Notes under the pieces: model-generated | What the model was told of the DNA's origin: nothing | The model's input: the letters and a program-made list of their open reading frames with translations, nothing else | The model's database searches: none | Shown: in pieces, positions 44,320-53,370 of the stretch | How positions within the stretch are numbered: the first letter of the stretch is position 1 | How the letters are laid out: each line of letters opens with the position of its first letter | Translations under genes and position numbers: made by a program | NCBI RefSeq assembly: GCF_030296615.1 | Contig: NZ_AP027732.1 | Coordinates: 558,001 to 622,000, forward strand | Direction of reading: 5' to 3' | Source: Frondihabitans sucicola | GTDB lineage: Bacteria; Actinomycetota; Actinomycetes; Actinomycetales; Microbacteriaceae | DNA: 64,000 nucleotides

Positions 44320-44813
44320 GTACCGCCGGGGCTCCGCAGGGCGGGGCGCAGGATCACGAGTGGCTGGCCAGGGCCATCGAGCTGGCGACCGCGAACGTGG
44401 CCGACGGGGGCGGGCCGTTCGGTGCGCTGATCGTCCGCGACGGTCACGTCGTGGCCGAGGGGCAGAATCGCGTGACGCGCGACCTCGATCCGACGGCGCA
44501 CGCCGAGGTGGTCGCGATCCGCGCCGCCTGCCACGCCGAAGGGTCGTTCTCCCTGGCCGGGGCCGTGCTCTACACGTCGTGCGAGCCGTGCCCGCTCTGC
44601 CTGTCGGCGGCCCTCTGGTCGCGGGTCGACCGGGTCGTCTTCGCCGCCGACCGTCACGATGCCGCGCGCGGCGGGTTCGACGATCTCGAGTTCTACGAGC
44701 TGTTCGCGCGCGATCGAGACACCTGGGAGCTGCCGGTGGACGCCGTCCGACCGGCCGACGCGTCAGCGCCGTTCGACGCGTGGCTGGCGAAGGAGAGCCG
44801 CACGGACTACTAG
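44316..44813 (+). CDS. guaD: Nucleoside/guanine deaminase, cytidine-deaminase fold
   Basis: This 165-residue zinc deaminase has zinc-site motifs HAEVVAIRAA (His and catalytic Glu) and CEPCPLC (two Cys ligands). The C-terminal segment DDLEFYELFARD resembles bacterial GuaD, which converts guanine to xanthine. GTG 44316 overlaps the uricase TGA, so both are coupled. Its place in this region fits purine catabolism; a tRNA adenosine deaminase is unlikely given the operon. Confidence 0.85.
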   Translation: MSTAGAPQGGAQDHEWLARAIELATANVADGGGPFGALIVRDGHVVAEGQNRVTRDLDPTAHAEVVAIRAACHAEGSFSLAGAVLYTSCEPCPLCLSAALWSRVDRVVFAADRHDAARGGFDDLEFYELFARDRDTWELPVDAVRPADASAPFDAWLAKESRTDY

Positions 44814-44893
44814 GGGTGCTGCCCTCCTGCGCTGCGCTGGGCGGTGAGCCTCCGGCTGGGCTGGGCTGGGCGGCGAGCCTCGGGCCCCGGGCA

Positions 44894-44972
44894 GAAATCG
44901 AAGGGGATTTTCGCGCCGAGGGCCCCGGATGCGCATGACTCCGGCGCCAGAGCAGCAATCCCCTTCGATTTC
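44894..44972. repeat. 79-bp intergenic inverted-repeat element, copy 5
   Basis: Arms GAAATCGAAGGGGA (44894-44907) and TCCCCTTCGATTTC (44959-44972) have a 51-bp middle centred on GATGCGCATGACT. It lies between convergent guanine deaminase and HIU hydrolase genes. Confidence 0.9.
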
Positions 44973-45024
44973 TGGAGGGGCGGGCTGTCGCTTCTGGAGG
45001 GGCTGGCCGTCGCTTCTGGAGGGG

Positions 45025-45035
<11 letters not shown>
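44970..45035. repeat. 22-bp tandem repeat beginning in the right arm of IR copy 5
   Basis: Three units begin TTCTGGAGGGGC (44970, 44992, 45014), each 22 bp. The first shares its TTC with the end of the element's arm. The third runs through the stop codon and last codons of the HIU hydrolase gene. Confidence 0.85.
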
Positions 45036-45344
<309 letters not shown>

Positions 45345-45348
<4 letters not shown>

Positions 45349-45818
45349 GCGGCCCCGTAGGTCTTCTCGAGCCGGAGCAGGGCGATGTCGCGCAGCTCGT
45401 CGCCGACGATCGCGAGTTCGGTCTCGTCGTCGAGCTTGAGACGGCGGTCGAGCTCCTCGACGATCTCCGCGCGCGTGCGGCCGGCGGCCCGGATGAGGAA
45501 GACGCGGTCGAAGCGCTCCTCGTACGTGGCGTTGCCTTCGGCGAGCGCCTTAGCCAGGTGCTGGTCGTCGACGTCGGGCGCCTGCTGCTCCGCCCGGCTG
45601 AACTCGGCCGCAGCATCGGCCCCGGTCGGCTTCTCGCCGATGCGCGGGTGCGACGCCAGCGCTTCGTCGATCTCGGCCGGACTGAGCGGCGTGGCGGCGG
45701 CCCCCGACGCCGCCCGGAGCGCCTCCCAGTCGTCGTACGGCGAGCCGGCGGCGACCTCGGCGACCCAGCGCTCGACGTGGAGTGCTGCGCGGAGGTCGGA
45801 CTCGGAGACGTCGATCAT
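45345..45818 (-). CDS. uraD: 2-oxo-4-hydroxy-4-carboxy-5-ureidoimidazoline (OHCU) decarboxylase
   Basis: This 157-residue enzyme makes (S)-allantoin from OHCU. Family features are VERWVAEVAAGSPYDDWEAL, the catalytic His and Glu in LASHPRIGEKP, and NATYEERFDRVFLIRAAGRT. It is first in the uraD-uraH operon, divergent from the MocA-like gene. With uricase and HIU hydrolase this completes urate-to-allantoin conversion in this window. Confidence 0.95.
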
Positions 45819-45865
45819 TGTTCCACCGTAGCGGCGCCACGGAGAAGGTGAGCGAGACTGGGGAC

Positions 45866-46447
45866 ATGGGGCTCGTGCACGGGATCGTCTTGGCGGCGGG
45901 GGCCGGGGCTCGGTACGGGCAGCCCAAGGCGCTCGCGCGCGACGCCGACGGCAGGCCGTGGGTCGCTCTCGCCGAGCAGCTGCTGAGGGGCGCAGGATGC
46001 CAGGAGGTCACCGTGGTCCTCGGGGCTGCGGTCGATGCGGCGCGCAAGCTCGTGCCTCCGAGGGCGCAGGCGGTGGTCGCCGAGGACTGGGCGTCCGGCC
46101 TCGCCGCGAGCCTGCGCGCGGGGCTGCGGGCCGCAGCGGCATCAGGGTCGGTCGCGGCTCTCGTCACCCTCGTGGATCTGCCCGATCTGCCGGTGGAGGT
46201 CGCCCTGCGAGTGCTCGAGGGCGGTGTCTCGACGGAGGTCCTTCGCCAGGCGACCTTCGCCCGGCGGCCCGGGCACCCGGTGCTGCTCGGCCGTGACCAC
46301 TGGCCGGCCCTCGTCGCCGGCCTGTCCGGCGACCGCGGGGCGCGCCCCTACCTCCTCGCGCACGACGTCACCGAGGTCGAGTGCGGAGACCTGTCGCCGG
46401 GGCTCGACGTCGACACCCCGCGCTCGGACAGCGAAAGCGGCGCGTGA
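45866..46447 (+). CDS. MocA-like molybdenum cofactor cytidylyltransferase
   Basis: This 193-residue NTP-transferase has the nucleotide-binding start VLAAGAGARYGQPKAL, then VAEDWASGLAASLRAGL, VTLVDLPDLP, and RRPGHPVLLGRDHWPAL. This is the MocA pattern: CTP + Mo-molybdopterin giving molybdopterin cytosine dinucleotide, the cofactor of xanthine-dehydrogenase-type enzymes. It lies just upstream of the xanthine dehydrogenase genes. ATG 45866 follows GAGACT by 6 bases (leaderless pattern). Confidence 0.88.
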   Translation: MGLVHGIVLAAGAGARYGQPKALARDADGRPWVALAEQLLRGAGCQEVTVVLGAAVDAARKLVPPRAQAVVAEDWASGLAASLRAGLRAAAASGSVAALVTLVDLPDLPVEVALRVLEGGVSTEVLRQATFARRPGHPVLLGRDHWPALVAGLSGDRGARPYLLAHDVTEVECGDLSPGLDVDTPRSDSESGA

Positions 46448-46493
46448 CCGCACGAGCATGTGCCGACTCGACCCCGTCGGGCAGACTGTCCTC

Positions 46494-47461
46494 ATGACGT
46501 CACTGCCGACCAAGACCTTCGGACGAACCGGATTCGAGGTGTCGCCGCTCTGCATCGGGACCTCCGCGTGGGGCCGCACCCGCGCCGACGAGACGGAAGA
46601 GCGGGGTGACGCGCGCATCGCCGAGATCGCCTCGTCGTGGGCGTCCGGTTCGATCGGGCTGAACTTCCTCGACACGTCCAACGAGTACGGCGACGCGCGC
46701 AGCGAGCTGCTGATCGGGCGAGGACTCGCCAGTGCGAGTGCGGTCGCGGCAGGCGACATCGCCGACGGGCTCGTGCTCCAGACCAAACTCGACCGCGACG
46801 TCGCGACCGGCGACTTCAGCGCCGACCGCATGTGGCGCTCCTCGAGGAGTCGCTGTCGCGCCTGGGAGTCGACCGCCTGCAGATCCTGCACCTGCACGAC
46901 CCCGACAGCATCGGGTTCGACGCGGCCATGGCGGACGGAGGGCCGGTGTCCGCGCTCGTGGCCATGAAGGAGCAGGGGCTCACTGCGGCGATCGGCATCT
47001 CGGGCGGGCCCGTCGGCATGCTGCAGCAGTTCGTCGAGACGGACCTCTTCGACGCCTTGATCACGCACAACCGGTTCACGATCCTCGACCGATCGGCCTC
47101 CGACCTCTTCGACGCCGCCACCGCGCGCGACGTCGGCATCACCAACGCTGCACCGTACGGGGCCGGGATCCTCACCGGCGATCCGCGCTTCGCCGGCAGC
47201 TACGGCTACCGGCCGATCACACGCCAGGCCGCGGAGGCGTTCGAGGCCGTGCGACTGCTCTGCGACGAGTACGGCGTGCCGCTGGCCGCCGCCGCCCTGC
47301 AGTTCAGCCTGCGGGAACCGCGAATCCACTCGACGGTCGTCGGCGTCTCGAGCCTTCCGCGCCTCGAGGCCGCCATCGACGACGCGCAGCTCGTGATCCC
47401 CGACGACCTGTGGGCCGCCATCGAAGACGTCGTGCCGGCGGGCATTGCGCTCGACGCCTAA
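46494..47461 (+). CDS. Aldo/keto reductase (frameshifted)
   Basis: This ~322-residue AKR starts MTSLPTKTFGRTGFEVSPLC and has NFLDTSNEYGDARSELLIG (Asp/Tyr), LQTKLDRD (Lys) and LQILHLHDPDSI (His). It resembles the D-threo-aldose/L-fucose dehydrogenase branch. One base must be restored near 46830-46834 (ADRM to ALLEESLSRLGVDR). It lies between the MocA and xanthine dehydrogenase genes on the same strand, but no purine role is known. CAGACT lies 6 bases before the ATG. Confidence 0.85.
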
Positions 47462-47659
47462 CTGCGGCGGCGCCTCAGTGGGAGTGGCTGGCGAACAGTG
47501 ATCTCTCGGTCGGACTGGGCCCAGCGTCGACTTCGATGCTCCTCTGGACGGCACTCCCCATTGCGGGCGGCTGGTGGCGGCAGCTGAGAAAAGAAGTCAC
47601 GGAGGACCGCGGCTCGAGGGCACCAGCGGCACGCCGCAACACGCCCGTAACAGGGATGA

Positions 47660-47676
47660 TGTTGACTCGGTGAACA
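47660..47676. promoter_or_regulatory. Purine-region operator at the xanthine dehydrogenase start
   Basis: TGTTGA-CTCGG-TGAACA matches the uricase-site dyad with one mismatch and ends one base before ATG 47678. The 216-bp gap 47462-47677 shows no gene and no other feature. Confidence 0.65.
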
Positions 47677-47677
47677 T

Positions 47678-48478
47678 ATGGACCTGATCGGCGTGGACGA
47701 GATCCGGGTGGCCCGAACCCGCGACGACATCGTGCTGGGCGAAGGCGTCCGTGCCCTCGGGGGCGGCACCTGGCTGTTCTCCGAGCCGCAGCCCGGCGTG
47801 ACGGGGCTCGTCGACCTCACGGGGCTCGGCTGGCCGGCTGTCGTGCGCACCGACGACGCCCTGGTCGTCGCCGCGACCTGCACCATCCGCGACCTCACGC
47901 GCGTCCCCGCCGAACCCGACTGGCCGGCGCACCGGCTGTTCCGGCTCTGCGCCGACTCGCTGCTGGCCAGCTTCAAGATCTGGAACGTCGCGACCGTCGG
48001 CGGCAACATCGCCACAGCCCTCCCCGCCGGCGCGATGACCTCGCTGATGTCGGCGCTCGACGCGACAGCGGTGATCTGGGGGCCGGAACACACGGAGCGC
48101 AGGATCCCCGTGGCCGAGTTCGTTCGCGGCGTCCGCTCCACGGATCTGCGAGCGGGCGAGATCCTGCGCGCGATCGAGGTCCCGTCGGCCGCGCTTCGGT
48201 CCCGGGTCGCGTTCCGTCGGATCGCCCTGTCGAACCTGGGCCGCTCCGGCAGCCTGGTGATCGGCCGTGCCGCAGGGGACGGCTCCTTCGTCGTCACGAT
48301 CACGGCGGCGACGCCGCGACCGATTCAGCTGCGCTTCACCGCGGCTCCCACGGCGGGCGAACTCGAACATGCCCTGGATGGCATAGATCCCTGGTACGAC
48401 GACCCGCACGGAGCACCGGACTGGCGCGAGGCCGTCACTCGGCTGTTCGCCGAGGAGATCCGCGAGGAGCTGGCGTGA
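47678..48478 (+). CDS. Xanthine dehydrogenase FAD-binding subunit
   Basis: This 266-residue protein is the CoxM/XdhB-type FAD subunit. Its FAD-binding motif ALGGGTWLF (residues 27-35) and second site VATVGGNIATALPAGAM are clear, followed by the C-terminal CO-dehydrogenase-flavoprotein domain. It accepts electrons from the FeS clusters and passes them to NAD+. Its stop overlaps the next gene (4-bp GTGA). The subunit should assemble with the fused FeS-Mo polypeptide encoded next. Confidence 0.92.
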   Translation: MDLIGVDEIRVARTRDDIVLGEGVRALGGGTWLFSEPQPGVTGLVDLTGLGWPAVVRTDDALVVAATCTIRDLTRVPAEPDWPAHRLFRLCADSLLASFKIWNVATVGGNIATALPAGAMTSLMSALDATAVIWGPEHTERRIPVAEFVRGVRSTDLRAGEILRAIEVPSAALRSRVAFRRIALSNLGRSGSLVIGRAAGDGSFVVTITAATPRPIQLRFTAAPTAGELEHALDGIDPWYDDPHGAPDWREAVTRLFAEEIREELA

Positions 48479-51273
48479 AGTTCGAGGTGAACGGCGAAGA
48501 GCTCGAGACGGAGGTCCTGCCCGGGCAGGTGCTCCGCACGGTGCTGAGGCAGAACGGGCACTACGAGGTCAAGAAGGGCTGCGACGCGGGCGACTGCGGG
48601 GCGTGCTCGGTTCTGGTCGATGCTGAGCCGGTCCACTCGTGCATCTACCCCGCCCATCGCCTGTCGGGCAAGCACGTAACCACCGTGGCAGGTCTCGGGA
48701 CGCCCGAAGACCCCCACCCGCTGCAGCAGAGGTTCGTCGACGCGGCGGGCCTGCAGTGCGGCTTCTGCACGGCCGGCATGGTGGTCACGGCATCGACGTT
48801 CGGCGACGAGGAACTCGCCGACCTGCCGCGCGCACTCAAGGGGAACCTCTGCCGCTGCACCGGCTACCGAGCCATCCGCGACGCGATCCACGGCGTCGAC
48901 AACACCGCGACTCCCGCGGCCGGCGAGGCGGCGGGCCGCTCGGTCAAGGCACCCGCCGGCCTGCGAGTCGTGACGGGCCGGGAGGAGTACACGCTCGACT
49001 TCACGACACCGACGAAGCTGCTCCACCTCGCCGTGCTCAAGAGCCCCCATGCCCACGCGCGGATACGTTCGATCGACACCGCGGCGGCCGAGGCCCTCGA
49101 GGGCGTGGAGTGCGTCTTCACCCACCGCGACTCCCCCGCGACCCTGTTCTCCACAGGCCGCCACGAGAACCGCGAGGACGACCCCGACGACACCCTGGTG
49201 CTCGACCCGGTCCTGCGCTTCCGGGGCCAGCGCGTCGCGGCCGTCGTCGCGGACAGCGTGCGGATCGCCGAACGCGCCCTCGCCCTGATCACGGTCGAGT
49301 ACGAGATCCTGCCGGCCGTCTTCGATCCTGCGCTCGCTCGGAGCACGCAGGACGGCGTTCCGCGTCTCCACGGGGAGAAGGGCGCGGAGTCGCGCATCTC
49401 CGAACCGGGCCGGAACGTCGTGGCCCAGATGCACGGCGAGATGGGTGACGTCGAGGCCGCGCTGGCCGCCTCGGACGCCACGGTCGAGGGCGTGTGGCAG
49501 ACGCAGCGCATCTCGCACGCCGCCCTCGAGACGCATGCCACCCGCGGCTGGATCGACGCCGACGGTCGGCTCGTGCTCCGGACCAGCACGCAGGTGCCGT
49601 TCCTGGTGCGCGACGAGATCTGCCACATCTTCGGGCTCCTCAGGACACCGTGCGCGTCTTCGCGGCGCGGGTCGGCGGCGGATTCGGTGGCAAACAGGAG
49701 CTCCTGACGGAAGACCTCGTCACGATGGCCGTGCTGCGCACCGGACGGAGCGTTCAGTACGAGTACACGCGCGAGGACGAGTTCGTGATCGCCCCGCTCC
49801 GGCACCCGATGCGGGTCGGCGTGAAACTCGGCGCGACGTCCGACGGCGTGCTGACGGCCCTCGCCGTCGACGAACTGATGGACACCGGCGCCTACGGCAA
49901 CCACGGCGTCGGTGTCATGTTCCACAGCGTGCACGAGTCGATCTCGGTCTACCGCGTGCCGAACAAGCGCGTCGACGCGGAGTCGGTCTACACGAACAAC
50001 CCGCCGTCCGGAGCGTTCCGCGGATACGGCCTGGGGCAGGTGATCTTCGCCGTCGAATCGGCCCTCGACGAGTTGGCCCGCAAGCTCGGCATCGACGCGT
50101 TCGAGCTCCGGCGGCGCAACGTCGTCGTGCCCGGCGACCTGATGACCGTCGTCGATCCGCACGAGGAGAGCGATCTGCTCTTCGGCAGCTACGGTCTCGA
50201 CCAGTGCCTCGACCTCGTCCAGGCGGCGCTCGAGGGCCGCCGCCGGCCGACTCCGGGTCGCTGACCGGGTCCACCGACATCCCGAGCGGCACCTCCTGGT
50301 CGTTCGGCAGCGGCATGGCCCTGGCGATGATCGCCACGATGCCCCCGCGGGGGCACTTCGCCGACACGACGGTGTCGCTCGGCGGCGACGGCCGGTACAC
50401 GATCGGCGTCGGCACCGCCGAGTTCGGCAACGGGACCACCACGGTGCACGCGCAGCTCACCGCCAGCGTCCTCGGCACGACCACGGACCGCGTCGTGATC
50501 CGGCAGTCCGACACCGACGTCGCCCGCTACGACACCGGCGCCTTCGGCTCTGCCGGGGTCGTCGTAGCGGGAAAGGCCCTTTCGCCGCGGCGACGAAGCT
50601 CAAGGCCGCGATGCTGGCCCGGGCGAGCGCGATCGTGACCGGGGTGGGAGATGCGGCGCAGGATCCTGCGACTCCATCGTCGACCTCGATCGCCGTCGGC
50701 ACCCTGGTGCCCGACGGTGTCGTCGTCCCCGACGGCCGCTGGGGTGCCGGCCGGCTCGTGACCGCCCGCGAGCTGCTGGAGCACGGGCCGCTCGAGGCGG
50801 ACGGCAGCCACGACGGCACACCGCGGTCGGTCGCGTTCAACGTGCACGCGTTCCGGGTGGCGGTCGACCGCGCGACCGGAGAGGTGCGGATCCTGCGCTC
50901 GATCCAGGCCGCCGATGCCGGCACGGTGCTGAACCCGGAGCAGCTCCGAGGCCAGATCGAGGGCGGGACGGCGCAGGCGATCGGCACGGCGCTGTTCGAA
51001 GAGGTGATGATGGACGGGGCAGGCGGCGTGGTGACGTCGGCGTTCCGCAACTACCGGCTGCCCAAGTTCGCCGACCTGCCCGTCACCGAGGTGCACTTCG
51101 CGTCGACCCACGACGACCTCGGGCCGCTCGGCGCCAAGAGCATGAGCGAGGCTCCGTACAACCCCGTGGCGCCGGCGCTGGCCAACGCGATCCGCGACGC
51201 GCTCGGCGTGCGACCGCACGACCTGCCGATGTCGCGCGACCGGCTGTGGCGGCTCGCCGAGGGCTCGCGGTAG
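48475..51273 (+). CDS. Xanthine dehydrogenase, fused 2Fe-2S and molybdenum subunits (three frameshifts)
   Basis: Repaired length is about 933 residues. Residues 1-150 form the 2Fe-2S subunit (GCDAGDCGACSVLV and CGFCTAGM...CRCTGY). A short linker follows, then the Mo-binding subunit with VGGGFGGKQ, NPPSGAFRGYGLGQ and the catalytic-Glu region GAKSMSEAPYN near the C-terminus. These are usually separate genes in CoxSML-type operons. One base each is needed near 49637-49640, 50239-50260 and 50580-50582. Each repair restores conserved sequence (e.g. GLPQDTVRVFAARVGGGFGG; ALFAAATKLKAAMLARASAI). Function: hypoxanthine/xanthine to urate. Confidence 0.9.
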
Positions 51274-51318
51274 ATCGTCGCTTCGCCGGGATCCTGAACG
51301 CCCGGGCAGACTGGAACC

Positions 51319-52077
51319 ATGCGCACCTTCGAAGAACTCGTCGAGGAGGCCGCGACCGTCTCGGTCGACGGCTGGGACTTCTCCTGGCTGGACGGCCGGG
51401 CGACCGAGGAGCGACCGAGCTGGAAGTACTCCGAGGCCCTCGGCTACCGCATGGCGGGCGCCTCAGCGTCGCTCGACATCCAGACGGGCGGCGGCGAGGT
51501 CGTGGCAGGCGTGCCGACGATCCCGCGGCTGGCGGTCGCCACCGAGTCGTGGCCGCCGAACGTCGCGAAGGCGTCCGCGCTGCTCCACCCCCGAGGCGTC
51601 GTGGTCGTCGCCGACCCCGACGAGCCGCCGCTGCCGTTCGCCGACGCGGCCTTCGACCTCGTCACGAGCCGGCACCCCGTCACGGTCTGGTGGTCGGAGA
51701 TCGCACGGGTGCTGGCCCCGGGCGGAACCTACTTCGCTCAGCACGTCGGACCCCACTCGGTGTTCGAGGTGGTGGAGTACTTCCTCGGGCCTCAGCCCGA
51801 AGCGGTCCGGCGCGGGCGGCACCCCGACGACGACGTCGAGCGGGCGACGGCGGCCGGCCTCGTGATCGACGATCTCCGGCTGGAGGAGACGCGCATCGAG
51901 TTCTTCGACATCGGTGCAGTCGTGTACTTCCTGCGCAAGGTCATCTGGATGGTTCCCGGCTTCACGGTCGCCGAATACCTGCCTCGCCTGCGAGACCTGC
52001 ACGAGCAGATCCTGCGCGATGGCTCGTTCGTGGCGTACTCGACGCGCTTCCTGATCGTCGCGCGGAAGCCCGCCTAG
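51319..52077 (+). CDS. Class I SAM-dependent methyltransferase
   Basis: This 252-residue protein has a Rossmann SAM site, LDIQTGGGEVVAG (motif I), later the acidic VVVADPDEPPLPFADAAFDLV, and the motif LAPGGTYFAQHVG. It begins MRTFEELVEEAATVSVDGWD. The substrate is unknown. CAGACT lies 6 bases before the ATG (leaderless pattern). It is positioned between purine genes but also occurs elsewhere in actinobacteria without them. Confidence 0.85.
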   Translation: MRTFEELVEEAATVSVDGWDFSWLDGRATEERPSWKYSEALGYRMAGASASLDIQTGGGEVVAGVPTIPRLAVATESWPPNVAKASALLHPRGVVVVADPDEPPLPFADAAFDLVTSRHPVTVWWSEIARVLAPGGTYFAQHVGPHSVFEVVEYFLGPQPEAVRRGRHPDDDVERATAAGLVIDDLRLEETRIEFFDIGAVVYFLRKVIWMVPGFTVAEYLPRLRDLHEQILRDGSFVAYSTRFLIVARKPA

Positions 52078-52234
52078 GGTGTGTCTCCCACGTGGCCCGA
52101 GGTCGTGTCTGGTCTGGTCTCGTGAGCTGCACCGCGGGTGATGCAGGAGGCCGCCCGCGGCCTTCAAGGAATCCGCCGCCGCAGCTCGCGCGATCCAGGG
52201 CACACACGGCCCGCGGCGAAGTGAGAGACGCGCC

Positions 52235-53278
52235 CTACTGCCTGACTCGACTCGACGACGACACGACCCGGTGGATGGGCCCGCTCGTGGCGGCGAGCGC
52301 GGCCGCCGTCGCACCTGTCCTGGCGGCGATCACCTCGGCCAGGATCGAGATCGCGGTCTCTTCGGGCGTGGACGCACCGAGGTCGAGCCCGATCGGCGAG
52401 CGCAGCCGGGCCAGCGATTCGGGTGCGACGCCGCGTTCGCGGAGGGACGCCATCCTGCGCGCGTGGGTGCGACGCGACCCCATCGCGCCGACGTAGGACG
52501 CCGGCGAGGCGAGGGCCAGCTCGAGGGCGAGAGCGTCGAAACGGGCGTCGTGCGAGAGGACGCAGACGACGCTGCGCTCGTCGAGGTCGAGGGTGGGCAG
52601 GATCCGCTGCGGCCAGCCGACGAGGACGCTCGCGCCGGGGAAGCGCTCGGGAGTGGTGAACAGAGCCCGCGGGTCGGTGACCGTGACCCGGTAACCGAGC
52701 ACCTGCGCTGCCGCGGAGAGCGCTGTCGAGAACTCCATGGCGCCCACGACGACGAAGTGCGGTCGGGTCGCGCGGACCTCGAAGAACACGTCGACGAGCG
52801 TCCCGTCGCAGTCGATCGTGGTGAGCCCCGATTCACCGAGCGTGGTCCGGGCGAGCCGTTCGCTCTCGATCCTGCCCCGCCACTCCGCTCGGATCGGGCC
52901 CAGGGCGATCGCCGCACCCGCGGCTTGGCCGGCAGCGGCGGCGCGCAGCTGCGGCACTATGGCGTGGGAGGCGTCGACGCGTTCGACTCGGAGACGCAGC
53001 TGCCCGCCGCAGGTGAGCCCGACCGAGAACGCGGTCTCGTCGTCGACGCCGTACTCGACCGTCCGGGCCACGCCGTCGGCGAGCACCTCCTCGGCGACCC
53101 CGACGACCGCCGCCTCGACGCAGCCGCCGGCGATCGAGCCGATCACGACCGAGCCGTCGTACGCCATGGAGGTGCCGACGGTCCGCGGGGCGCTGCCCTC
53201 GATCGACACCGCGGTCGCCACGGCCAGCACGGCGCCGCCGTCGAGGGCCTGCAGCAGGCGGTCCGCGATCTCGAACAT
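52235..53278 (-). CDS. xdhC: XdhC/CoxI-family molybdoenzyme maturation factor
   Basis: This 347-residue protein has an N-terminal XdhC/CoxI domain (SIEGSAPRTVGTSMAY, GSIAGGCVEAAVV, LTCGGQLRL). A C-terminal Rossmann domain follows, with ASYVGAMGSRRTHARRMA and GLDLGASTPEETAISILAEV. It would bind, sulfurate and insert the molybdenum cofactor into xanthine dehydrogenase. I use ATG 53278 because conserved sequence (MFEIADRLLQAL) starts there. Together with the MocA-like gene it supports an active Mo enzyme in this region. Confidence 0.92.
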   Translation of the reverse strand: MFEIADRLLQALDGGAVLAVATAVSIEGSAPRTVGTSMAYDGSVVIGSIAGGCVEAAVVGVAEEVLADGVARTVEYGVDDETAFSVGLTCGGQLRLRVERVDASHAIVPQLRAAAAGQAAGAAIALGPIRAEWRGRIESERLARTTLGESGLTTIDCDGTLVDVFFEVRATRPHFVVVGAMEFSTALSAAAQVLGYRVTVTDPRALFTTPERFPGASVLVGWPQRILPTLDLDERSVVCVLSHDARFDALALELALASPASYVGAMGSRRTHARRMASLRERGVAPESLARLRSPIGLDLGASTPEETAISILAEVIAARTGATAAALAATSGPIHRVVSSSSRVRQ

Positions 53279-53370
53279 GTGCACAGCGTGCCACGCGTCG
53301 GTTTCACCGGTGTTACGGGCGGGATTCGGCGCGTCACATGGACGACACACGGCAGTGCCACGATGGCAGG

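Noticed and set aside
17234..44972. The repeated 79-bp units as a CRISPR array
   Set aside because: The copies are scattered over 27 kb with genes between them, contain inverted arms rather than direct repeats with spacers, and no cas gene is present.
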